Source of the DNA: Streptomyces anulatus
GTDB lineage: Bacteria > Actinomycetota > Actinomycetes > Streptomycetales > Streptomycetaceae
Length of the DNA: 64,000 nucleotides
Direction of reading: 5' to 3'
Assembly (NCBI RefSeq): GCF_000721175.1
Contig: NZ_JOEZ01000030.1
Span: 62,001-126,000 of the forward strand
Made by a program: the position numbers and the translations under genes. Under the pieces are notes generated by a model. It saw only the letters and a list, made by a program, of their open reading frames with translations, made no database searches and was not told the origin of the DNA. Shown here in pieces: positions 16,249 through 23,500 of this stretch. Within the stretch, counting starts at the first letter, position 1. Each line of letters begins with the position of its first letter.

Positions 16249-16941
16249 ATGACATCCCATGCCGTAACCACTCCCGGCCCCCACGTCATCTTCGATCTCG
16301 ACGGGACGCTGGTGGACAGCGAGCCGAACTACTACGAGGCGGGGCGCCGGTTGCTCGCCCGGTACGGGGTGCGGGACTTCGACTGGGAGGTCAACTCCCG
16401 GTTCATCGGCATCAGCACGCTGGAGACGCTGACCGTCCTGCGCGGGGAGTACGGGATCGTCGCCCCGGTCGAGGAACTGCTCGCCGGGAAGAACGCCCTG
16501 TATCTGGAGCTCGCCAGGGCGTCGACGGAGGTCTTCCCGCAGATGCGGGTGCTGGTGGAGCGGCTGCACGCGGCCGGGGTGCCGATGTCGGTGGCCTCCG
16601 GTTCGTCCCGGGCCGCGATCGGGGCGGTGCTCGCGGTCACGGGTCTTGACGCGTACTTCCCGCTGTACGTCTCCGCCGAGGAGGTCGCGCACGGCAAGCC
16701 GGAGCCGGACGTGTTCCTGGAGGCGGCCCGGCGGATGGGGGCGGAGCCGGCGGACTGCGTGGTGCTGGAGGACGCCCCGGCCGGGGCGGCGGCCGCGCAC
16801 GCGGCGGGCATGCGGTGCATCGCCGTTCCCCATGTGCCGGAGACCGTGTCCGACCCGGCGTTCAAGGCGGCCGACCTGTTGTTCCCGGGCGGGCAGACGG
16901 CGTTCACGGCCGAGGCCGCGTACCGCCTGCTGCTCGGCTGA
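16249..16941 (+). CDS. HAD-superfamily phosphatase/phosphoglucomutase-like hydrolase
   Basis: A 230-residue haloacid dehalogenase protein. Motif I is VIFDLDGTLVDSE (nucleophile Asp in DxD), motif II the Ser in VASGSSRAAI, motif III the Lys in HGKPEPDVFLEAA, and motif IV VLEDAPAGAAAA. An alpha-helical cap lies after motif I, as in the beta-phosphoglucomutase/HAD-IA subgroup. It probably removes phosphate from a small sugar phosphate or similar metabolite in the cytoplasm. An upstream in-frame ATG at 16207 overlaps the AsnC gene and would add 14 unlikely residues, so 16249 was chosen. Confidence 0.88.
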   Translation: MTSHAVTTPGPHVIFDLDGTLVDSEPNYYEAGRRLLARYGVRDFDWEVNSRFIGISTLETLTVLRGEYGIVAPVEELLAGKNALYLELARASTEVFPQMRVLVERLHAAGVPMSVASGSSRAAIGAVLAVTGLDAYFPLYVSAEEVAHGKPEPDVFLEAARRMGAEPADCVVLEDAPAGAAAAHAAGMRCIAVPHVPETVSDPAFKAADLLFPGGQTAFTAEAAYRLLLG

Positions 16942-17160
16942 CAGTGAGGATGCGACGTGGTGACGCCGTCGGCGTCGGGGCCGGCGGGGAAGGGTGTCGG
17001 GCCGTCAGCCGAGCCCGGTGAAAAGGCCGTCGGGGCATCCGGGCCCCGCCGGACAGATATCCTGATCATGTCGTTCGCCGCACCGCCCAGGACTCCGCCG
17101 GAGGCCGGGGCCCCGGGGGCCGACAGCCGGAGCGGGCCATAATTCGAGATAGGTGTACAG

Positions 17161-18420
17161 GTGCTGGTAGCTGGTCGGTACCGATTGGTATCCCCCATCG
17201 GTCGTGGCGGCATGGGCGAGGTGTGGCGCGCCACGGACGAGGTGCTGGGACGCGCCGTGGCCGTCAAGCTGCTGCTGGGTGACCAGGCGGATGCCTCGTC
17301 GACCGCCCGCTTCCGGCTGGAGGCCCAGACCGCCGCCCGGTTGAGCCACCCGCACCTGGTGGCCGTGTTCGACTTCGGGGCCTGGGAGGACCGTTTTTTC
17401 CTGGTGATGGAGCTGGTCGAGGGGCAAAGCCTCGGAGACCTGCTGGCCGCCCAGGAGCGGGTCCATCCCGAACAGGTCGCTCTGATCGCTGGCCAGGCGG
17501 CCGCCGGGCTGGCCGCCGCGCACCGCCAGGGCATCGTCCACCGCGACATCAAGCCGGGCAACCTGATGCTGGACGCGGACGGTTCGGTGAAGATCGGCGA
17601 CTTCGGTATCGCCCAGTTCGTCGACGACCCCTCGACCGCGTTGACGACGGCCGGTCACATCGTGGGCACGAGCCTCTATCTGGCCCCCGAGCGCGCACTG
17701 GGGCGCACCGCCGACTCCGCGTCCGACATGTACTCCCTGGGCTGCGTCGTCTACCAACTGCTGCTCGGTCAGCCGCCGTTCAAGTCCGACACCGCGACCG
17801 CCACGCTCTACCAGCACGTCGACACCCCGCCGGTCCCGCTGCGGCAGCGCGGCGTGGAGATCTCCGCCGCCTTCGACTCGTACCTGCTCGGACTGCTGGC
17901 GAAGCAGCCCGAGGAGCGGCCCACCGCTCAGCAGGTCTCCGACTGGTTCCGCACCGACGCCTGGCGCGGCCGGCCGGAGCCCCTCCCGATGCAGACGCCC
18001 ACGTCCCACCGGGCGTCCGCCCCCGTGGCCCCGAAGGCCTCCCTCGCGGCGCCGCCCGCACCGGTCGGCCCGACGACCTACCGGCTCCCGGGGCCCACGG
18101 GGCGAAGACGGCAGGCGCCGGCCCGGTCGGCTCCGGCCCGCCGCCGCAGTACCCGCGAGGCGATTCGGCGGCGGCCCAGGGTGGCCAGCGCCATCGCGGG
18201 CGCGGCGACGTTCCTGGCCGCCGTGTATCTGGGGATGATCCTGTTCTCCCCGGACTCCAGTTCCGCCGGCACTCCGGATCGGAGTCCGTCCTCGGGCACC
18301 TCGCAGGACGTCCGCGACGGCGGCGGCGAACAGCAGCCTGAGCAGCAGGGTGAGCAAGGTCAGCAGGACGGGGACCAGGGCCGGGAAGACGGGGACGGGG
18401 ACGGCGAACAGGACGACTGA
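17161..18420 (+). CDS. Membrane-anchored Ser/Thr protein kinase
   Basis: A 419-residue Hanks-type kinase. The glycine loop GRGGMGEVW is at residues 14-22, the catalytic lysine VAVK at Lys36, the catalytic loop HRDIKPGN at 127-134, DFG at 147-149 and APE in the activation segment. After about residue 275 comes a Pro/Ala/Arg-rich linker, one transmembrane helix near 343-363 (AGAATFLAAVYLGMILF) and a short outside tail rich in Gly, Gln, Glu and Asp. No PASTA or other sensor domain is present, so sensing would have to use the acidic tail or a partner. The GTG start lies at the first residues of the kinase domain. Confidence 0.92.
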   Translation: MLVAGRYRLVSPIGRGGMGEVWRATDEVLGRAVAVKLLLGDQADASSTARFRLEAQTAARLSHPHLVAVFDFGAWEDRFFLVMELVEGQSLGDLLAAQERVHPEQVALIAGQAAAGLAAAHRQGIVHRDIKPGNLMLDADGSVKIGDFGIAQFVDDPSTALTTAGHIVGTSLYLAPERALGRTADSASDMYSLGCVVYQLLLGQPPFKSDTATATLYQHVDTPPVPLRQRGVEISAAFDSYLLGLLAKQPEERPTAQQVSDWFRTDAWRGRPEPLPMQTPTSHRASAPVAPKASLAAPPAPVGPTTYRLPGPTGRRRQAPARSAPARRRSTREAIRRRPRVASAIAGAATFLAAVYLGMILFSPDSSSAGTPDRSPSSGTSQDVRDGGGEQQPEQQGEQGQQDGDQGREDGDGDGEQDD

Positions 18421-18448
18421 GTCCTGCCCACCGCTCCTCCGCCCGCCT

Positions 18449-19441
18449 TCACCAGCGGTCGTGGACCTCCGCGCGGATCGACCGGTCGTACAGGTCCCGT
18501 ACCGCGTCCAGCGTGGACTGCGGCAGCGGCGGAAGGGCGGCCGCCGCCGCATTGGCCCGGGTCTGTTCCACCGAGCGTGCGCCGGGGATCACGCTGGTCA
18601 CGCCCGGCTGCTGGATGATCCAGCGCAGCGCGGTCTGTGCGGGGGTCGCGCCCTCGGGGGCCAGTTCGGCGAACTCGGCGGCCGCGGCGACGCCGGTCGC
18701 GTAGTCGATGCCGGAGAACGTCTCGCCCTGGTCGAACGCCTCACCGTGCCGGTTGTACGTCCGGTGGTCGTCGGGGCCGAAGACCGTGTCCCTGGTGTAC
18801 TTGCCGGAGAGCAGGCCGGAGGCGAGCGGGACCCGGGCGATGATGCCGACGCCCGCGGCGACGGCCGCCGGGAGGACCTCGTCCAGCGGCTTGAGGCGGA
18901 ACGGGTTGAGGATGATCTGCACGCTCGCGACGCCGGGACGCGCGATGGCGGTGAGGGCCTCGGCGCAGGTCTCGACGCTCACCGCGTAGGCGGCGATCCG
19001 CTGCTCGGCGACGAGGGTGTCCAGGGCGTCGTAGACGGCGTCCGAGGAGTAGACGGCGCTGGGCGGGCAGTGCAGTTGGACCAGGTCGAGCGTGTCGGTT
19101 CCGAGGTTGGTCCGGGAACGGTCGTTCCAGGTACGGAAGTTGTCCAGGACGTAGTTCTCCGGCACCTGGTCGGCGCGGCGGCCCATCTTGGTGGCGACGA
19201 AGACGTCCGCGTCGGGGCGGTCCTTGAGGTAGCGGCCGATGAGCTGTTCACTGCGGCCGTCGCCGTACACGTCCGCGGTGTCGAAGAAGGTGACGCCGGA
19301 TTCGACGGCCGCGTCGAGAACCCCGAAGGCGTCGCCCTCCGCGACCTCGCCCCAGTCGCCCCCGAGCTGCCAGGTGCCCTGTCCGACGACCGAGACGTCA
19401 CGGCCGGTCCTGCCGAGTGTGCGCTGTTCCATGAGGATCAT
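18449..19441 (-). CDS. Aldo/keto reductase
   Basis: A 330-residue TIM-barrel oxidoreductase. It shows the start RTLGRTGRDVSVVGQGTW, the catalytic DTADVYGDGRSEQLIG (Asp/Tyr pair), the Lys in VFVATKMG, and the C-terminal NADPH-binding SVIPGARSVEQTRANAAA. It reduces aldehydes or ketones with NADPH; substrate is unknown. The ATG at 19441 was chosen on family alignment; an upstream start would add 21 unrelated residues. It is convergent with the kinase gene (28-bp spacer) and downstream of the GH16 gene on the same strand. Confidence 0.9.
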   Translation of the reverse strand: MILMEQRTLGRTGRDVSVVGQGTWQLGGDWGEVAEGDAFGVLDAAVESGVTFFDTADVYGDGRSEQLIGRYLKDRPDADVFVATKMGRRADQVPENYVLDNFRTWNDRSRTNLGTDTLDLVQLHCPPSAVYSSDAVYDALDTLVAEQRIAAYAVSVETCAEALTAIARPGVASVQIILNPFRLKPLDEVLPAAVAAGVGIIARVPLASGLLSGKYTRDTVFGPDDHRTYNRHGEAFDQGETFSGIDYATGVAAAAEFAELAPEGATPAQTALRWIIQQPGVTSVIPGARSVEQTRANAAAAALPPLPQSTLDAVRDLYDRSIRAEVHDRW

Positions 19442-19648
19442 GCTATTCCGCTTCTCGCGTGGAAAGGGGTGGACGGCGGCAGGAGCACTACTGCCACCGT
19501 CCACGTCCGAGGGCCGCCCGGCGAGCCGGCGGGCCGGGAATCAGCCCCGGTACTGCACGAGGACCCGGGTGAAGTCCCACGGCTGCTGTCCGACACCGGA
19601 GCAGGTGGAGCTGGAGGCGGGCGCTGTCGGCGGGGCTGTCGCCCGTGG

Positions 19649-20557
19649 TCAGTCGCCGGTCGTCACGCGGACGTGGTCGATGACCATCTGCTGCGGGAAC
19701 TGGGTGCTGCCGTCGGGGTCGCCCGGCCAGTAGCCGCCGACCGCGAGGTTCAGGATGAGGAAGAAGGGCTTGTTGAACACCCACTGGTTGCCGCCCAGGT
19801 CGGCCGGGGTGCGACGCTGGAAGACGTTGCCGTCGACGGACCAGGTGATGGAGTCGGGCGCCCAGTCGACGGCGAAGGTGTGGAAGTCGTCGGCGAACGC
19901 CTGTCCGTCGGGCAGCGTGTACGCGGCGCCGATGCCGCCGGAGCCGGAGTATCCCGGGCCGTGCAGGGTGCCGTGGACGGTGCCGGGTTCGAAGCCGACG
20001 TTCTCCATCACGTCGATCTCGCCGCTGTCCGGCCAGCCGACGTTGCCGAAGTCGTCGCCCAGCATCCAGAACGCGGGCCAGATGCCCTGGCCGCGCGGGA
20101 TCTTGATCCGCGCCTCGACGTGGCCGTAGGCGGCGGCGAACCTGCCCGAGGTGTTGAGCCGGGACGAGGTGTACGCACAGGCCCCGTACCAGCACTGGTA
20201 GTTGCCCGGGTTCTCCTTCCGGGCGGTGATCACGAGGTTGCCCTGGCCGTCGAGCGCGGCGTTGTCGTTGCCCGGGGTGTAGAACTGCCGCTCGTGGTTG
20301 TTGACGTTGTCACCGGTCTCGATCTGCCACTTGCCGCCGTCCACGGCGGCGCCCGCCGGTCCGTCGAACTGGTCCTCGAAGGCGACCGTCTGGGCCCCGG
20401 GGCCGGGGGCCGGGGAGCCGGCGGCGGGTGCGGCGGACGCCCCGCCGGGGAGGGCGGTCAGGATGGCGGAACAGCAGAGCAGCGAGGCCGCGTAGAGAGC
20501 GACGCGGCGGCGCCGGGAGACGCTGCGCGCCGTGGAGTGCGTGGAGTGCACGGTCAT
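19649..20557 (-). CDS. Secreted GH16 beta-glucanase (laminarinase-type)
   Basis: A 302-residue glycoside hydrolase family 16 protein. A signal peptide with an Arg run (VSRRRRVALYAASLLCC) is followed by the catalytic jelly roll. The GH16 active site GEIDVMENVG contains the two catalytic Glu, with WPAFWMLG upstream and FHTFAVDWAPDSITWSVDG downstream. It should hydrolyse beta-1,3 or mixed-linkage glucan outside the cell. The frame continues past the TGA for 35 further sense codons (19544-19648) with a Thr/Ala/Pro linker and CSGVGQQPWDFTRVLVQYRG, which looks coding. Either a C-terminal tail was lost by a nonsense change or there is readthrough. A good promoter lies at 20652-20680. Confidence 0.9.
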   Translation of the reverse strand: MTVHSTHSTARSVSRRRRVALYAASLLCCSAILTALPGGASAAPAAGSPAPGPGAQTVAFEDQFDGPAGAAVDGGKWQIETGDNVNNHERQFYTPGNDNAALDGQGNLVITARKENPGNYQCWYGACAYTSSRLNTSGRFAAAYGHVEARIKIPRGQGIWPAFWMLGDDFGNVGWPDSGEIDVMENVGFEPGTVHGTLHGPGYSGSGGIGAAYTLPDGQAFADDFHTFAVDWAPDSITWSVDGNVFQRRTPADLGGNQWVFNKPFFLILNLAVGGYWPGDPDGSTQFPQQMVIDHVRVTTGD

Positions 20558-20561
20558 CACA

Positions 20562-23500
20562 TCACTTCGCGTGGGGGGCATGCGCATGACAGGTTGACAC
20601 CGAGAGGTGAACGGTTGGGGCGATCACCTCAGGCGCACATTTCAATTCTTGATTTAAGGGAGTGCCGCAGAAGCCGTCAATAACCTGGTCCGGACCGAAA
20701 AAGGAACGGCATACCCCGAAGACATATGCACCTGAAGCAACGGGCCCGCCGTGCGGTTCACCCCGGGCGGCAGCAGAGTGGAGACAGCGGGGGGCGTGGA
20801 GATGTGGAACCACGGACCGACGGGACGGGCCGGCGGCGACGGGCCGCCGTGACGAAGGGAGCATCACGTGGAGAACGACGGCACACCGCGGCCCCACTTC
20901 GTCGTACAGATCCATGACGCGCGTCGGCTGCACTTCGACTTCCGGCTGGAGGTCGACGGCGTACTGAAGTCCTGGGCGGTGCCCCGCGGTCCCTCGGAGA
21001 ACCCCAGCGACCGTCGGCTCGCCGTGCCCACGGAGGATCACGCCCTGGAGTACCGCGAGTTCGAAGGGGTCATCCCCAGGGGCGAGTCGGGCAGCGGCAC
21101 GGTCATCGTCTGGGACCAGGGCACCTACCGGCCGCTCGGGCACGACGCGCAGGGCGACCGCGTCACCTTCGCCGAGTCCCTGGACCTCGGCCATGCGACG
21201 TTCTGGCTGTACGGGGCGAAACTGCACGGCGAGTTCGCGCTGACCCGCATCCAGAGAGGCGACGAACCGGACAGCGGGGGCCATGAGGCGTGGCTGCTGA
21301 TCAAGGCCGACGATCGCCTCGCCGTACGCGGCAGGCCCGGTTCCCCCGACCCGTACCACGCCCGCTCTGCCCGTACGGGACGGACGCTGCACCAGGTCGC
21401 CGCGGCGGCTGTCCGGGAGCCCGGGGATCTCTAGGGCGTGTTTCGAAAGTAGCGCCGTCCGCCCGGAGGGCGGGCTCGGCGGCGTCTGGTGCGTGCGATC
21501 GCAAGGCGGAGGGTCGCCCCGATACTGGGCCCCGCCGAAGCCGACGAGCGCGTCCCGGGCGGCCCTGCGGACCACCGGCTTCGCGTGGTCGAGGAGGCGG
21601 ACGAGATCGGGCAGCGCGGGCTCCCAGGAGGCGCGGCCGAGTGTACGGACCGCCATCCGCACCACGTCCGGCAGCGGATCGGACAGCAGGAGCGCGGTGA
21701 GCCGGGCGTGGGTGTCCCGGTCGAACAGGGCGCGCGAGGTCCGGTGGGCGTGCAGGCGCACCCCGGTACGCGGGTGGCGCAGCAACTCCTCGACCATTGC
21801 CCGCACCCCGGGGTCCGGAACGGCTCCGGGCGCGGGCGCGTGCTCCTCGACGAGCCGGGTGAGCACCCGGCGGGTCTGCTCGGGCGTTCCGGCGCGGGCG
21901 AGGCCCAGCAGTTCCGGCAGCGACGGGGGGTCCGCCGGAGCCGCCGGTGTCCGGAACGGGGTGCGCAGGGCGTCGAGCGCGGCGGCGTCCTCGTGTTCGG
22001 CCCCGGGCGCGCGCAAGGGGCCGCCGACGAGGACGAGCGCATCGGCCAGGGCATCGCGGCCCCCGGTGCGCAGGAGGCGCTCGGCCCTGGTCAGCGTGGG
22101 GGTCCGGAGCAGGCGCAGGCCGGTCAGCAGGTCGAGCAGCCCGAGGTCGCCCGCTTCGATACGCGGCGCCAGGAGGTGGGCGAGGACATCCGCCCGAACG
22201 TTGCGCAGCGTGGTGCGGGCCGCCTGGTGCACGGCGGGGGGACCGTGTTCCCACCACCGGACGAGCAGCGGGACGAGCGGGGGCAGGTCGTCCTCGGGCA
22301 GCCGGGCCGCCCAGCGCAGCACCCGCTCGGGCCGCACGCCGTGGGCGGTCAGTTCCGCGACGGCGGGCTGGCGACCGCAACCCCCTCCGAGGTGGGCTTC
22401 GGTGCGGTCCCCGGGGTGGGCGAGGAGGTCCAGGGAGGTGGCGTCGGGGAGTACGTCGACCCGGCCGCGCAGATAGGCCCGCAGCACGGCGAGCGACGTC
22501 TCCGGCTCGGGCCAGTCGGCCAGGGCCCGCGCGGCGGTGGTGCGGCGCTCCGGACTCCGGGCGTCCAGCATGGCCAGCAACCGGGCTCGCTGGGCGGCCG
22601 ACCGGGGCTGGTCGAGATCGTCCGCCCGCACCGGAAGCGATGAGGCTCCGGCGGCCGCGCTCGCCGCCCTGGTCTCGGCGATGGTCCACTCGGGCGCGTC
22701 GAGCGGCTGGAGCTCGGTCATCCAGTCGACGAGCCGCCCCCGCACGCCGGGCGCGGCCCCCGGATACGCCTCGACGAGCGCAGAGAGCAGCTCCCGGGAC
22801 CCGGGCGCGGCGGGGACACGGCCGGCCCCTTCCGTACCGGAGGCACCGGGGGCACATCGGGCTCCGGCCCCGGCGGTGGCGCCGCGCCCCCGAAACTCCG
22901 CCAGCGCTTCGGGCGTCCGCACCGCTTCGGTCAACTGCGCGCGCCACACGGCTGGTTCCCCGGCGGCCGCCTGCTCCTCCGGTACGCCGAACGCCTCACG
23001 GAGCACCGCGGGCGCGGCTCGCCAGGGGTCGGCGCCGAGGTGGGCGGCGGCCAGGGCCCGGTCGAGGTCGTCGCGGACGAGCACCGCGCCCAGCCGCCGG
23101 AGCAACGTGAGCGTGGAGGTGGCCGTCCGGGGCCGGGGCCCGGCGTCCGGGTCGGCGGCCGGCAGGGCGCGGAGCCCTTCGACGGCGCCGAGACGCTGGA
23201 CGACGGACAGGCGCGGTGCGACGGCATGCAGGACGTCGATCAGCTCCCCGGCCGACCCGGCCGCCTCTCCCCCGGCCGCGGCGGCGTCGAACGCGTCCGT
23301 CACCGAACCGGCGTGCCGGGCGAGTACCGCCACCTCGTCGGCGGACCACGGCCCCGGGCACAGGCGCAGAGCGCACAGCAGGAGGCGGCTTCGGAGTCCG
23401 GCCTCGCCGACGCCGCCGGCCATGCCGAGCCAGTAGCCCAACAGGCCGCGCGCTGCGGGCAGTTCGCCGGACACGCCAACATCCGGGAGTGCGGGACGCC

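Noticed and set aside
21458..21475. GC-rich hairpin CCGCCC/GGGCGG as a stand-alone terminator
   Set aside because: It is part of the dispersed repeat at 21434-21530, which explains it better.
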